DNA of 64,000 bases from assembly GCA_019117125.1 (NCBI GenBank), contig DXAL01000048.1:1-64000 (forward strand). Direction: 5' to 3'. This document shows positions 54,071 through 63,780 of the stretch, one piece after another. The first letter of the stretch is position 1. Each line of letters begins with the position of its first letter. The translations under genes and the position numbers were made by a program. Under the pieces are notes generated by a model, which made no database searches, was not told the origin of the DNA, and saw nothing but the letters and a program-made list of their open reading frames with translations. This DNA comes from Candidatus Mediterraneibacter merdipullorum (GTDB lineage Bacteria > Bacillota > Clostridia > Lachnospirales > Lachnospiraceae).

Positions 54071-54099
54071 AGTCTATCAGATGGCGTGTCAAAAATCAA
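54071..54099 (-). promoter_or_regulatory. Promoter of amt-glnK
   Basis: On the minus strand TTGATT, a 17-base spacer, and TAGACT. A weak CodY-like site, AATTTAGAAAAAATT (54133-54147, three mismatches), lies upstream in AT-rich DNA. Confidence 0.45.
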
Positions 54100-54216
54100 G
54101 AAAAAAAACAGAAAAAAATGATATTTGTACAAAATTTAGAAAAAATTCGATAAAAAACAGAAAATATCGACTGATTCCACAAAAGCCGGAGAACGGCAGG
54201 CGCATCGCCATATCTT

Positions 54217-54633
54217 ATGCCGTCGGAGATTCTGGTAGTTCTTTGCCTCGGCTTTGTCAGAGGTGAAAATCAACCACTTGTAACCCCGGAAACGATTCGC
54301 TATAATGGGAAAGGAAACCGGCTGACAAAGCTGCTCGGGGTGCTGTTTTCCCCGAAGATAGATGCAGCGGCAAAAATAGACCGGCTCGAGCAGGAGTTTG
54401 AGATACCGATGGAAGAACAGATGGGAGAGGAGTTGAACCAGATGTGCAATCTGAGTGATTATGTAGTAAAAGTCAGTCTGCAGGAAGGCAGGGAGCAGGG
54501 AAAGGAACAGCTGCTCATGGAACAGGTGATGAAAAAGCATGCGAAGGGAAAGTCGGCTGTCGAGATAGCGGATGCACTTGAAACGGACGAAGAGACAGTC
54601 AGGAATATCCTGCGGAATGCGGGAAAGCCATGA
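54217..54633 (+). pseudogene. Rpn family nuclease/transposase, C-terminal remnant
   Basis: A 138-codon frame that matches only the second half of Rpn/PD-(D/E)XK transposase-like proteins. It has KLLGVLFSPKIDAAAKIDRL, EQEFEIPMEEQMGEELNQMC, then QEGREQGKEQLLMEQVM and a C-terminal helix-turn-helix (SAVEIADALETDEETVRNIL). The nuclease core normally found N-terminal is missing, and the start has no clear ribosome site. Its stop overlaps the cbiJ start. A second Rpn tail lies at 13308. Confidence 0.7.
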
Positions 54634-55439
54634 CAGGCGGCAATACGGACAGAACGGGTCCTGAAATCCTGATTTTTGCAGGAACGACAGAGGGCAGGGA
54701 ACTGGCTGAGTATGCATCTGCCCGGTCAATCCGGTGTTTTGTGAGCACAGCCACCGGCTATGGAAAAAGCCTGCTTGACCATCTGGACTGCATTACGGTC
54801 CTTTCCGGGCGGATGGAGGAACAGGAAATCCGGGAATTTCTGGAAGAACAGGAAATCCGGCTTGTGATAGACGCGACCCACCCGTTCGCTCTTACAGCGA
54901 CGGAAAATATCAGAAATGCCTGTGAAATGTCTGCGCGGGGCCGTGAAATCCGTTACGTGCGGTGCATCAGGCGCTTCGGGGAAAAGCAGAGGGATAAAGA
55001 CATCCTGTATGTTGATTCCGTGCAGGCGGCAGTGAACTATCTGAAAAACACAGAAGGCAACATCCTGATTGCGACAGGGAGCAAGGAACTCCACCTGTAT
55101 ACGGAAATCGAAAACTACCGGAAACGCTGTTTTGCGAGAGTCCTCTCCACAGAGCCGGCGGTGGCACAGAGTGTCCGCCTTGGTTTTGAAGGAAAACATC
55201 TTTTCGCCATGCAGGGACCTTTTGGTACGGACATGAATCTGGCGCTGCTGCGTCAGACCGAAGCCGTTTATTTCGTGACAAAAGAGAGCGGCAGGGCGGG
55301 TGGATTTGAAGAAAAGGCGGAAGCCGCAGAGGAAGCAGGAGCAGTGCTCGTCGTGGTCGGGAGACCGGAGGAGACCGGGAACAGCCCGGAAGAAGTAAAA
55401 GAACTTCTGAGGGAATACGGCGGGATGCAGGACGCCTGA
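54630..55439 (+). CDS. cbiJ: Cobalt-precorrin-6A reductase
   Basis: Reduces the corrin macrocycle with NAD(P)H between CbiG/CbiD and CbiE/T steps. The 269-residue protein has ILIFAGTTEGRELAEYA, the VIDATHPFALTATENI motif, RYVRCIRRF, LIATGSKELHLYTE, LFAMQGPFGTDMNLALL and TKESGRAGGFEEK. It lies about 20 kb from the main operon. Its start overlaps an Rpn remnant by four bases and has only a weak ribosome site, so its expression signal is unclear. Confidence 0.95.
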   Translation: MTGGNTDRTGPEILIFAGTTEGRELAEYASARSIRCFVSTATGYGKSLLDHLDCITVLSGRMEEQEIREFLEEQEIRLVIDATHPFALTATENIRNACEMSARGREIRYVRCIRRFGEKQRDKDILYVDSVQAAVNYLKNTEGNILIATGSKELHLYTEIENYRKRCFARVLSTEPAVAQSVRLGFEGKHLFAMQGPFGTDMNLALLRQTEAVYFVTKESGRAGGFEEKAEAAEEAGAVLVVVGRPEETGNSPEEVKELLREYGGMQDA

Positions 55440-55493
55440 AACAGAGCCGCCCGGACAGCGGAAAAAGGACTGCTCAAACCGTGCAAAAATTCC

Positions 55494-55522
55494 TTGCAAT
55501 GCCCATTTTTCTGTGATATACT
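55494..55522 (+). promoter_or_regulatory. sigma-A promoter of rpsB-tsf
   Basis: TTGCAA (55494-55499), a 17-base spacer, and TATACT (55517-55522). The about 110-base leader contains CCGGAAATCCGG and other short inverted segments and could hold an S2-responsive structure. Confidence 0.75.
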
Positions 55523-55639
55523 ACGAATGTTGCAAAAAAACACGCATGCGTATTTCTCTGACGGTGCCAAAGCCGGAAATCCGGACGGTCTCAGGGAAGA
55601 AAACATGCGGAAGATGAAAACCAAATGGAGGAAAGAAAC

Positions 55640-56410
55640 ATGAGTGTTATTTCAATGAAACAGCTTTTGGAAGCAGGTGTTCATTTCGGACACCAGACAA
55701 GAAGATGGAACCCGAAAATGGCTCCGTACATCTACACAGAGAGAAATGGTATCTACATCATCGACCTGCAGAAATCTGTAGGAATGGTCGACGATGCATA
55801 TAAAGCCGTTTCTGACATCGCTGCTGAGGGCGGCACGATTCTTTTCGTCGGAACAAAGAAACAGGCGCAGGACGCTATCAAGGCTGAGGCAGAGCGCTGC
55901 GGCATGTTCTATGTAAACGAGAGATGGCTGGGCGGTATGCTCACAAACTTCAAGACGATTCAGAGCCGTGTGAAACGCCTCAAAGAAATCGAGGCAATGT
56001 CAGAAGACGGAACATTTGATGTACTTCCGAAAAAAGAAGTCATCGCACTGAAAAAAGAGTGGGCAAAACTGGAGAAGAACCTTGGCGGTATCAAAGAGAT
56101 GAAGAGACTGCCGGATGCAATCTTCGTAGTTGACCCGAAGAAAGAGCGTATCTGCGTACAGGAAGCTCACACTCTTGGAATCACACTGATTGGTATCTGC
56201 GATACAAACTGCGACCCGGAAGAACTGGATTATGTCATCCCGGGCAATGACGATGCAATCCGTGCAGTAAAACTGATTGTCTCCAAGATGGCTGACGCTG
56301 TTGTCGAGGCAAATCAGGGAGCAGCTGCAGAGGCAGAGGATGAGTATTATGACGACGCTGCTTACGCTGAGACAGAAGCAGCGGAAGTGGAAGAGGCTGT
56401 AGAAGAGTAA
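55640..56410 (+). CDS. rpsB: 30S ribosomal protein S2
   Basis: Ribosomal protein S2, 256 residues. [35 protein letters not shown] and the C-terminal [20 protein letters not shown] are conserved. The last about 25 residues form an acidic Glu/Ala/Tyr tail common in Clostridia. The start at 55640 has GGAGGAAAG upstream. It forms an operon with tsf and uses the highly expressed-gene codons seen also in groL. Confidence 0.98.
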   Translation: MSVISMKQLLEAGVHFGHQTRRWNPKMAPYIYTERNGIYIIDLQKSVGMVDDAYKAVSDIAAEGGTILFVGTKKQAQDAIKAEAERCGMFYVNERWLGGMLTNFKTIQSRVKRLKEIEAMSEDGTFDVLPKKEVIALKKEWAKLEKNLGGIKEMKRLPDAIFVVDPKKERICVQEAHTLGITLIGICDTNCDPEELDYVIPGNDDAIRAVKLIVSKMADAVVEANQGAAAEAEDEYYDDAAYAETEAAEVEEAVEE

Positions 56411-56440
56411 TATCTTGATTTATTAATGGAGGAATCTATC

Positions 56441-57364
56441 ATGGCAATCACAGCAGGAATGGTAAAAGAGTTAAGAGAGATGACAGGCGCAGGCATGATG
56501 GACTGCAAAAAAGCTCTTTCAGAGACAAACGGCGATATGGACGCAGCTGTTGAGTTCCTGAGAAAGAACGGACAGGCAAAGGCTGAGAAGAAAGCCGGCA
56601 GAATCGCTGCAGAAGGCATCGTAAAAACAGTGGTAAGAGATGACAAAGTCGCAGCAATCGTAGAAGTAAACTCTGAGACAGACTTCGTTGCAAAGAACGA
56701 CGAGTTCCAGAGCTTTGTAGAGGAAGTTGTAAATCAGGTAGCAGATAATAATCCGGCAGACATGGATGCATTCATGGCTGAGCCGTGGGCTGCAGACAGC
56801 TCCAAGACAGTAAAAGACGCTCTTGTAGAGAAGATCGCAGTTATTGGCGAGAACCTGAATATCAGGAGATTCGAGAGAGTAGAGGCACAGAACGGATGCG
56901 TAGTTCCGTATATCCATGGCGGCGGACGTATCGGCGTCCTCGTAGTTGCAGATACAGACGTTGTAAATGACGACATCAAGACATGCCTCAAAAACGTGGC
57001 AATGCAGGTTGCTGCAATGACACCGAAGTATGTATCCCGCGATGAGGTGTCTCAGGAGTTCATGGACCATGAGAAAGAAATCCTTCTTGCTCAGGCGAAG
57101 ACAGAGAACCCGGAGAAGCCGGACAACATCATTGAAAAGATGATTATCGGACGTCTCAACAAAGAGATGAAGGAGTACTGCCTGCTCGATCAGGTATACG
57201 TACAGGACAGCGACCTGACTGTAGGAAAATACGTTGCAAAAGTTGCGAAAGAAAACAACGCAAACGTAACAGTAAAGAAATTCATCCGCTTCGAGACAGG
57301 CGAAGGAATCGAAAAGAAAGTAGACGACTTCGCAGCAGAAGTAGCAGCCCAGGCAGGGATGTGA
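56441..57364 (+). CDS. tsf: Elongation factor Ts
   Basis: The nucleotide-exchange factor for EF-Tu. The 307-residue protein has an N-terminal UBA-like domain ([20 protein letters not shown]), the TDFVAKND motif in [12 protein letters not shown], the core repeats and a C-terminal segment typical of the full-length form. The start at 56441 follows GGAGG, 30 bases after rpsB. It ends before a strong hairpin. Confidence 0.98.
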   Translation: MAITAGMVKELREMTGAGMMDCKKALSETNGDMDAAVEFLRKNGQAKAEKKAGRIAAEGIVKTVVRDDKVAAIVEVNSETDFVAKNDEFQSFVEEVVNQVADNNPADMDAFMAEPWAADSSKTVKDALVEKIAVIGENLNIRRFERVEAQNGCVVPYIHGGGRIGVLVVADTDVVNDDIKTCLKNVAMQVAAMTPKYVSRDEVSQEFMDHEKEILLAQAKTENPEKPDNIIEKMIIGRLNKEMKEYCLLDQVYVQDSDLTVGKYVAKVAKENNANVTVKKFIRFETGEGIEKKVDDFAAEVAAQAGM

Positions 57365-57371
57365 GCGTTTA

Positions 57372-57500
57372 GCACAAGCGCGACAGATATGGAAATGGAG
57401 CCGACGCAAGTTTACTTGCGGTCAGCTCCATTTTTATATCTACCGTGCGACGCACGGAAAGCGAGATGGAGCGAAGCGGAATCGAGCTGAGCGCTTGTGC
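57372..57500. repeat. Nested inverted repeats between tsf and araD
   Basis: An outer 10-bp pair GCACAAGCGC (57372-57381) and GCGCTTGTGC (57491-57500) encloses the tsf terminator and a perfect CCGTGCG-A-CGCACGG (57443-57457). A second ATGGAGC (57466-57472) could compete for the terminator arm. The architecture suggests a structured RNA or a mobile palindromic unit. Confidence 0.6.
57395..57435 (+). terminator. Terminator after tsf
   Basis: ATGGAGC pairs with GCTCCAT, and inside CGCAAG pairs with CTTGCG around TTTA; ATTTTT follows. Confidence 0.85.
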
Positions 57501-57533
57501 GGACGGCGGGAAAGCGGCGCGACAGGTCAGGCA

Positions 57534-57562
57534 TTGTCATACATGCGCTCCTGTTGTATGAT
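57534..57562 (+). promoter_or_regulatory. sigma-A promoter of araD
   Basis: TTGTCA (57534-57539), a 17-base spacer, and TATGAT (57557-57562). Confidence 0.65.
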
Positions 57563-57611
57563 AGAATTGTTTGAAAAGCGGCATCGCCGGGCAGGAAAGG
57601 AGAATATGTTT

Positions 57612-58319
57612 ATGCTGGAACAGTTGAAAAAAGAAGTCTATGAAGCAAATATGCTGCTCCCGAAGTACAGCCTCGTGACATTTACATGGGGAAATGTCAG
57701 CGGCATCGACCGGGAGAGCGGTCTTTTCGTTATTAAACCAAGCGGGGTGGAGTATGAGAAGCTCTCTCCGGAAGATATGGTAGTCGTCGACCTGAACGGC
57801 AACAAGGTGGAAGGAAGATACAACCCCTCTTCCGACACGCCGACCCACGTAGTGCTCTACAACCGGTTCCCGAAGATTGGCGGCGTGGTCCACACCCATT
57901 CTGCGTGGGCTACTAGCTGGGCTCAGGCAGGGCGTGCCATTCCCTGCTACGGAACGACCCATGCAGATTACATTTACGGGGAAATCCCCTGTGTGCGCAA
58001 TCTCACAAAGGAAGAAATCGAGGAGGCGTACGAGAAGAATACAGGCGTCCTCATTGCGGATGAATTCGACCGGATGGCAAAGGACTATATTGCGGTGCCG
58101 GCAGTCCTGTGCAAGAACCACGGCGTGTTCACGTGGGGAAAGGATGCGCACGAGGCGGTGCACAATGCAGTGGTGACGGAAGAAGTGGCGAAGATGGCGG
58201 CGCGGAGCGAACTGATTAACCCCCAGGTCAAACCGGCTCCACAGGAACTCCAGGACAAGCACTACTACAGAAAGCACGGCGCGAACGCCTACTACGGACA
58301 GCCGGGAGACAGGGTGTGA
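57612..58319 (+). CDS. araD: L-ribulose-5-phosphate 4-epimerase
   Basis: A class II aldolase-fold epimerase making D-xylulose 5-phosphate. The 235-residue protein has [33 protein letters not shown] and the zinc ligands in [14 protein letters not shown] (two His). It also has [12 protein letters not shown] and ENxGVxTWG-like [11 protein letters not shown]. The start at 57612 is nine bases from AGGAG; ATG 57606 is closer than usual. It shares the locality with an FGGY kinase 1.1 kb downstream, with ddh between. The last codons are duplicated after the stop. Confidence 0.93.
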   Translation: MLEQLKKEVYEANMLLPKYSLVTFTWGNVSGIDRESGLFVIKPSGVEYEKLSPEDMVVVDLNGNKVEGRYNPSSDTPTHVVLYNRFPKIGGVVHTHSAWATSWAQAGRAIPCYGTTHADYIYGEIPCVRNLTKEEIEEAYEKNTGVLIADEFDRMAKDYIAVPAVLCKNHGVFTWGKDAHEAVHNAVVTEEVAKMAARSELINPQVKPAPQELQDKHYYRKHGANAYYGQPGDRV

Positions 58320-58340
58320 CAGCCGGGAGGCAGGCTGCAG
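58299..58340 (+). repeat. Two 21-bp tandem repeats over the araD stop codon
   Basis: Unit 1 (58299-58319) starts CAGCCGGGAGACAGG and ends in the araD stop TGA. Unit 2 (58320-58340) starts CAGCCGGGAGGCAGG. Confidence 0.8.
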
Positions 58341-58367
58341 CGGCAGACAAGTCGTAACAGTTCTTCA

Positions 58368-58396
58368 TTGAAAACTCGCGCGGACATCGGTATAAT
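58368..58396 (+). promoter_or_regulatory. sigma-A promoter of ddh
   Basis: TTGAAA (58368-58373), a 17-base spacer, and TATAAT (58391-58396). Confidence 0.8.
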
Positions 58397-58440
58397 AGCA
58401 GAAGAGCACAAATGAAACAAACAGAAAAGGAGCAGATAAA

Positions 58441-59427
58441 ATGAGTATCAGAATCGGAATTTCAGGCTACGGCAACCTGGGCAGAGGCATCGAGTGCGCC
58501 ATCAGACAGAATCAGGATATGGAACTTGCAGCGGTATTTACCCGCAGGGCTCCGGAGACGGTATCCATCCTGACAGAAGGCGTTCCGGTATGCCGTGTGG
58601 AAGACGCACCGGAGTGGAAGGACAGGATTGATGTAATGATACTCTGCGGCGGGAGCGCTACAGACCTTCCGGAGCAGACGCCGGAGTATGCCGGCATATT
58701 CAATGTCATCGACAGCTTTGACACTCATGCAAAGATTCCGGAGCACTATGCGGCGGTGGACGCTGCAGCGAAAAAAAGCGGAAAAATCGGCATCATCTCT
58801 GTGGGCTGGGACCCGGGAATGTTCTCCCTCAACCGCCTGTATGGCAATGTGATTCTGCCGGAAGGGAAAGATTACACATTCTGGGGCAAAGGCGTGAGCC
58901 AGGGACACTCCGACGCCATCCGCAGAGTGGAAGGCGTGAAAGATGCAAAGCAGTACACCATCCCGGTAGAGGCGGCTCTTGAGGCGGTGAGAAGCGGGGA
59001 AAACCCGGAGCTTACCACAAGACAGAAACATACGAGGGAATGCTTTGTTGTTCTGGAAGAGGGCGCAGATGCGGCAAAGGTGGAAGAAGAGATAAAGACG
59101 ATGCCGAATTACTTCGCTGACTACGACACGACGGTGTATTTTATCAGTGAAGAAGAATTAAGGAGAGACCACAGCGGCATCCCCCACGGCGGATTCGTTC
59201 TGCGGAGCGGAAAGACCGGATGGAACGGCGAGAACAGCCACCTGATTGAGTACAGCTTAAAGCTGGATTCCAATCCGGAGTTCACATCATCCGTCCTTCT
59301 CGCGTACGCGCGTGCAGCTTACCGGCTTTCTGCGGAAGGACAGAGCGGATGCAGGACAGTGTTTGATATCGCGCCGGCTTATTTAAGCGCGATGAGCGGG
59401 GAAGAACTGAGAAAAAACATGCTGTAA
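58441..59427 (+). CDS. ddh: meso-Diaminopimelate D-dehydrogenase
   Basis: NADPH-dependent one-step amination of tetrahydrodipicolinate to meso-diaminopimelate for lysine and peptidoglycan. The 328-residue protein has the Rossmann start [17 protein letters not shown] and VFTRRAP. It also has the substrate-site [14 protein letters not shown] and [16 protein letters not shown], and [27 protein letters not shown] precedes the start. It has its own promoter although it is flanked by sugar genes. Confidence 0.96.
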   Translation: MSIRIGISGYGNLGRGIECAIRQNQDMELAAVFTRRAPETVSILTEGVPVCRVEDAPEWKDRIDVMILCGGSATDLPEQTPEYAGIFNVIDSFDTHAKIPEHYAAVDAAAKKSGKIGIISVGWDPGMFSLNRLYGNVILPEGKDYTFWGKGVSQGHSDAIRRVEGVKDAKQYTIPVEAALEAVRSGENPELTTRQKHTRECFVVLEEGADAAKVEEEIKTMPNYFADYDTTVYFISEEELRRDHSGIPHGGFVLRSGKTGWNGENSHLIEYSLKLDSNPEFTSSVLLAYARAAYRLSAEGQSGCRTVFDIAPAYLSAMSGEELRKNML

Positions 59428-59444
59428 AAAGGAGGAATGTGCAA

Positions 59445-61049
59445 ATGCGGAGCAAAGAGGAAATCAGAGACATGATAAACGCCGGACAGGCAGTACTTGG
59501 CATAGAGCTTGGCTCCACGAGAATCAAGGCGGTTCTCATCGATACGGACAAGACGCCGGTGGCTTCCGGCAGCTATGACTGGGAGAACCAGTATGTGGAC
59601 CACATCTGGACCTATGATATGGACGAAGTCTGGAAAGGGCTGCGCGGCTGCTACAGCGACCTGGTAAAAAATGTCCGGGAAACATACGGCGCGTCCATCA
59701 CGAACCTTGCAGCCATCGGCATCAGCGCCATGATGCACGGCTATCTTGCATTTGATGAAAAAGACGAACTCCTGGTTCCTTTCCGCACCTGGCGCAATAC
59801 CATCACCGGGGAGGCTTCCGGGAAGCTCTCGGAACTGTTTGCCTACCACATTCCCCAGCGCTGGAGCATCGCCCACCTGTATCAGGCAATCTTAAACGGA
59901 GAGGACCATGTAGATAAAATCCGTTTCTTTACGACCCTTTCCGGATATATCCACTGGAAGCTGACCGGACGCAAAGTGCTCGGAAGCGGCGATGCGGCGG
60001 GCATGTTCCCGATGGATATCAGCGCAAAAGATTTTGACGGCAGGATGCTGGACCAGTTCGACGCTCTTGTGGCTGAGAAAGGATTTCCGTGGAAGATACG
60101 GGACCTGCTCCCGAAAGTACTCCTTGCGGGAGAGAATGCGGGCTGCCTGACAGAAGAAGGGGCAAAGCTCCTGGATGCGGAGGGCAATCTGGCATCGGGC
60201 ATCCCCATGTGTCCGCCGGAAGGCGACGCCGGGACCGGCATGACAGCGACGAACAGTGTGGCTGTGCGGACCGGCAATGTCTCCGCAGGAACAAGTGTAT
60301 TTGCCATGGCGGTACTGGAAAAGGACCTGACAAAGCCCTATGAGGAAATCGACCTCGTGACAACGCCTGCCGGGGACCTGGTGGCAATGGTGCACTGCAA
60401 CAACTGTACTTCCGACCTGAATGCATGGGTTGGACTCTTCAAAGAGTTTGCCGAGAGCTTTGGCATGGATGTGGACATGAACCGGCTTTTCGGCACCCTC
60501 TACAACAAAGCGCTGGAAGGAGATGCGGACTGCGGCGGACTGCTGGCTTATAACTATTTCTCCGGAGAGCACATCACGGGCTTTGACGAGGGACGTCCGC
60601 TCTTTGTGCGCTCGCCTGAGAGCCGGTTTAATCTGGCGAACTTCATGCGGGTGCATCTGTATACCTCTCTCGGTGCGCTCAAGACGGGGATGGACATCCT
60701 GCTCAAAAAGGAGAATGTGAAGCTGGACCGCATGATGGGGCACGGCGGGCTGTTCAAGACAAAAGGCGTCGGACAGAGGATACTTGCCGGAGCTATCAAC
60801 ACGCCGGTGTATGTCATGGAGACTGCCGGAGAGGGCGGCGCGTGGGGCATCGCCCTGCTTGCAGATTACCTGGTCCGCAAAGAGGACGGCGAAAGCCTGA
60901 CAGATTATCTGGACAACAAAGTATTCCATGACGCGGAAGGGACCGGGATGGACCCGGTACCGGAAGACGTGGCGGGATATGAGAAATTCATGGAGAGATA
61001 TGCCAGAGGACTGGCTGTCGAACGTGCCGCGGTGGACTGCGGGATATAG
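59445..61049 (+). CDS. FGGY family carbohydrate kinase
   Basis: A 534-residue sugar kinase. The N-terminal FGGY domain begins [19 protein letters not shown] (phosphate 1 loop) and has [20 protein letters not shown] with its catalytic-region residues. The C-terminal domain has [20 protein letters not shown] and the adenosine motif [18 protein letters not shown]. Substrate is not certain; with araD close by, a ribulokinase- or xylulokinase-like role is plausible. The start at 59445 has AAAGGAGG upstream, 17 bases after ddh. Confidence 0.9.
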   Translation: MRSKEEIRDMINAGQAVLGIELGSTRIKAVLIDTDKTPVASGSYDWENQYVDHIWTYDMDEVWKGLRGCYSDLVKNVRETYGASITNLAAIGISAMMHGYLAFDEKDELLVPFRTWRNTITGEASGKLSELFAYHIPQRWSIAHLYQAILNGEDHVDKIRFFTTLSGYIHWKLTGRKVLGSGDAAGMFPMDISAKDFDGRMLDQFDALVAEKGFPWKIRDLLPKVLLAGENAGCLTEEGAKLLDAEGNLASGIPMCPPEGDAGTGMTATNSVAVRTGNVSAGTSVFAMAVLEKDLTKPYEEIDLVTTPAGDLVAMVHCNNCTSDLNAWVGLFKEFAESFGMDVDMNRLFGTLYNKALEGDADCGGLLAYNYFSGEHITGFDEGRPLFVRSPESRFNLANFMRVHLYTSLGALKTGMDILLKKENVKLDRMMGHGGLFKTKGVGQRILAGAINTPVYVMETAGEGGAWGIALLADYLVRKEDGESLTDYLDNKVFHDAEGTGMDPVPEDVAGYEKFMERYARGLAVERAAVDCGI

Positions 61050-61056
61050 ACAGGAA

Positions 61057-61106
61057 GGTCCGGGTGCAGGGTGCTGTGGCGGCATCCCGTGCCCGGACCG
61101 TTTTTT
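61057..61106 (+). terminator. Terminator after the FGGY kinase
   Basis: GGTCCGGG / CCCGGACC outer stem with an inner GGGTGC / GCATCCC pairing, followed by GTTTTTT. Confidence 0.88.
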
Positions 61107-61142
61107 CTTTTGGATAAACAAAAACTTTTGGATAAACAGAAA
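61107..61142. repeat. Two 18-bp tandem repeats between FGGY kinase and aroA
   Basis: CTTTTGGATAAACAAAAA (61107-61124) is followed by CTTTTGGATAAACAGAAA (61125-61142). Confidence 0.85.
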
Positions 61143-61149
61143 CTTATAT

Positions 61150-62439
61150 TTACAGCAGTTCCTCAAATGTATCATAGAAGGTCGGATAGGACACTTCCAC
61201 ACACTGACTGTCGAGGATTTTCGTATTCCCTTCCGCTGTCAGCGCGGCGATGCTGAACGCCATGGCGATGCGGTGGTCCAGCAGGGTGTGGATGGCTGCG
61301 CCTTTTAACTTTCCCCCGGTGATGACCATGCCGTCTGCTGCCGGAGTCACCTTGCAGCCCATCGCTGCGAGGTTGTCGCATATCGTCTCGATGCGGTCGG
61401 TCTCTTTGACTTTCAGCTCTGCGGCGTCCCGGATGATTGTCGTCCCTTCCGCCACAGCCGCCATGACTGCGATGACCGGTATCTCGTCGATAAGGGTCGG
61501 GATGATGTCTCCCTGGATGACGGTCCCGTGCAGCCGGCTGGTGCGGACCAGGATGTCCGCTATCTTTTCGCCCCCTTCCACGCGCTCGTTCAGGAGCGTG
61601 ATGTCTCCGCCCATATCTTCGCAGACTTTCAGGATGCCTGCGCGGGTCGGGTTGATGCCCACATTTTCAATCAGGATTTCCGAATCCGGCACAATCAGCC
61701 CGGCAGCGATAAAGTACGCGGCTGAGGAGATGTCTCCGGGAACAGTGACTTTCTGACCGTACAGCTCATTCCCGGGGGTGATGACAGCCGTCGCTTTTGT
61801 GCTGTCCAGGGCATAGACGGAGCGGATGTCCGCGCCGAATTCTTTCAGCATGAGCTCTGTGTGGTTCCGGGACAGAGAAGGCTCGGTGACGGATGTCTCG
61901 CCTTCTGCATACAGTCCCGCCAGCAGGATGCAGGATTTGACCTGGGCGGAAGCCACCGGGGAATCATAGTGGATTCCGTGGAGCTCCCCGGGAGTGATAT
62001 AAAGAGGAGCGCAGCCGTTGCGGAGGATGCTGGAGATGTTCGCGCCCATCTGCGACAGCGGTTCGATGATGCGCTTCATGGGACGGGCGTTCAGCGACTC
62101 GTCTCCGGATATCTTTGACTCAAAGGGCTGGCCTGCAAGGATGCCGGAGAGCAGGCGGGTGGTCGTTCCGCTGTTTCCCACATCCAGGATGTGCTCCGGT
62201 GCCGAAAGACCATGGAGCCCTTTGCCGTGCACGGTGACGGTGTCCTCCTTTTCCTCGATATCGATGCCCAGTGTCCGGAAGCACCGGATCGTGGCAAGGC
62301 AGTCCGCTCCTTCCAGGAAACGATGTATCTCTGTGGTGCCCCGGGCGATGGAGCCGAACATCACACAGCGGTGTGAGACGGACTTGTCCCCCGGGACGCT
62401 GATTTTTCCTCTTAAACCTGTAATGCTGCATAATTCCAT
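61150..62439 (-). CDS. aroA: 3-Phosphoshikimate 1-carboxyvinyltransferase (EPSP synthase)
   Basis: Joins shikimate 3-phosphate and PEP. The 429-residue protein has SVPGDKSVSHRCVMFGSIA, DVGNSGTTTRLLSGILAG, RPMKRIIEPL and KVKETDRIETICDNLAAMG in the usual order. The loop is GNSGTTTR, as in clostridial (class II-type) enzymes. The start at 62439 follows AGGAAGGA and lies 16 bases after tyrA. It is the second gene of a tyrA-aroA operon on the minus strand. Confidence 0.96.
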   Translation of the reverse strand: MELCSITGLRGKISVPGDKSVSHRCVMFGSIARGTTEIHRFLEGADCLATIRCFRTLGIDIEEKEDTVTVHGKGLHGLSAPEHILDVGNSGTTTRLLSGILAGQPFESKISGDESLNARPMKRIIEPLSQMGANISSILRNGCAPLYITPGELHGIHYDSPVASAQVKSCILLAGLYAEGETSVTEPSLSRNHTELMLKEFGADIRSVYALDSTKATAVITPGNELYGQKVTVPGDISSAAYFIAAGLIVPDSEILIENVGINPTRAGILKVCEDMGGDITLLNERVEGGEKIADILVRTSRLHGTVIQGDIIPTLIDEIPVIAVMAAVAEGTTIIRDAAELKVKETDRIETICDNLAAMGCKVTPAADGMVITGGKLKGAAIHTLLDHRIAMAFSIAALTAEGNTKILDSQCVEVSYPTFYDTFEELL

Positions 62440-62455
62440 GATGAATCTGTCCTTC

Positions 62456-63553
62456 CTATGTCTCGTAAACGATATAATGATATTTCTGCAGGAGTTCCAC
62501 CGCTTTTGCGGAAGAAGCCCCGTCGTAGAACTCGATGCGGAGCGCGCCCTCTTCAAACTCCCGGTTGTGGATGATGCCGATGTTTTTGATATTGATGTTG
62601 TTGCTCGCCAGGATGGTGGCGATGGTGGCGATGCCTCCTGCTTCGTCGATGATATCGCAGTAGAGGGCAAACTGTTTCTTGATCGGACCTGCCGAGCCCT
62701 CGGGCATGGAATCCCGGTAGCCGCGGGATGTCTCGAACAGTGTGTAGAGCCTGTCCTCATCTCCGGAATCGACGGCGTCCTTTGCCTGCCTGAGCGCCTG
62801 GATATAGCTGTCCAGGATGTGAGAGATATTTCCCCCGTTTTTCAGGCATATCTGCTGCCACATGACCGGTGAGGACGATGCGATGCGGGTGATGTCCTTG
62901 AACCCTCCGGCAGCCAGCGCCTTCATCAGCCTGTCCGGAGTATCGTGGTCGCGCACGTAATTGACCAGCGTGGCTGCGATGATATGGGGCAGGTGGCTGA
63001 TGGTCCCGGTGACCAGGTCGTGTTCCCGGTAGTCCAGGACGATGGGGATGGCTTTGAGCGATGAGAGGAACTCCCGGAAGGATTCGACTTCCGGGGCAGG
63101 CACCTTCTCTGAGGGAGTCAGGATATAGTAGGCATTCTCGATGAGATGCGCCCGGGCGTTTGCAAAACCGCTCTTTTCCGAACCCGCCATGGGATGCCCG
63201 CCGATGAAGCAGCTCTCCATGCCGAGCGCGGCGGCTTCCTCGTGGATGGAAGTCTTTACGCTCCCCACGTCCGTCAGGATGCAGCCGCTGCCCATAACGG
63301 ACTTTAACTGCGCCAGATAGGCGGTATTGCACGATACCGGCGCGCACAGGAAGATATAGCGGCAGCCGGAAAAGCTCTCGTCGATGGAAGAGCAGGCGGT
63401 GTCTATGAGATTGTCCTGTACAGCGAGCGCCAGTGTCTCCCGGCTCTTGTCAAATGCGATGAGCTCATGCTCCGGGTAGTACTTCCGGATGGCTTTTGCC
63501 ACGGAGCCGCCGATGAGCCCGAGCCCGATAAATCCGATCTTGGATGATGTCAT
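62456..63553 (-). CDS. tyrA: Prephenate dehydrogenase with ACT domain
   Basis: NAD(P)-dependent oxidation of prephenate for tyrosine synthesis. The 365-residue protein starts with a Rossmann motif GFIGLGLIGGSVAKAIRK. It has the catalytic region GGHPMAGSEKSGFANA and HDLVTGTISHLPHIIA. It ends in an ACT domain (about residues 298-365; DEAGGIATIATILASNNINI) that usually binds tyrosine for feedback inhibition. It is the first gene of the operon with aroA. AAAGGAC precedes the start. Confidence 0.95.
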   Translation of the reverse strand: MTSSKIGFIGLGLIGGSVAKAIRKYYPEHELIAFDKSRETLALAVQDNLIDTACSSIDESFSGCRYIFLCAPVSCNTAYLAQLKSVMGSGCILTDVGSVKTSIHEEAAALGMESCFIGGHPMAGSEKSGFANARAHLIENAYYILTPSEKVPAPEVESFREFLSSLKAIPIVLDYREHDLVTGTISHLPHIIAATLVNYVRDHDTPDRLMKALAAGGFKDITRIASSSPVMWQQICLKNGGNISHILDSYIQALRQAKDAVDSGDEDRLYTLFETSRGYRDSMPEGSAGPIKKQFALYCDIIDEAGGIATIATILASNNINIKNIGIIHNREFEEGALRIEFYDGASSAKAVELLQKYHYIVYET

Positions 63554-63616
63554 AGTAAGCTGTGTCCTTTCTGTCTGCGCGGTGAAAAATAAGTCCTGAC
63601 CGCGCTTATGAGTCCT

Positions 63617-63645
63617 ATTTTACCATTTTACGGGGAAAAGGTAAA
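63617..63645 (-). promoter_or_regulatory. sigma-A promoter of tyrA-aroA
   Basis: On the minus strand TTTACC, a 17-base spacer, and TAAAAT. Confidence 0.65.
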
Positions 63646-63680
63646 CTCTTACTATTCTTTATGAAAAATGAATAAAATAG

Positions 63681-63709
63681 TTGTAATCATACGGTAATTT
63701 TAGTACAAT
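63681..63709 (+). promoter_or_regulatory. sigma-A promoter of the EF-G-like gene
   Basis: TTGTAA (63681-63686), a 17-base spacer, and TACAAT (63704-63709), divergent from the tyrA promoter. Confidence 0.65.
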
Positions 63710-63780
63710 ATATCCATGATGTGCCTGCCGGAACGTGCAGATGGCAGGCGAAATAACTACATAACAAGGAGGCAGCAGCA

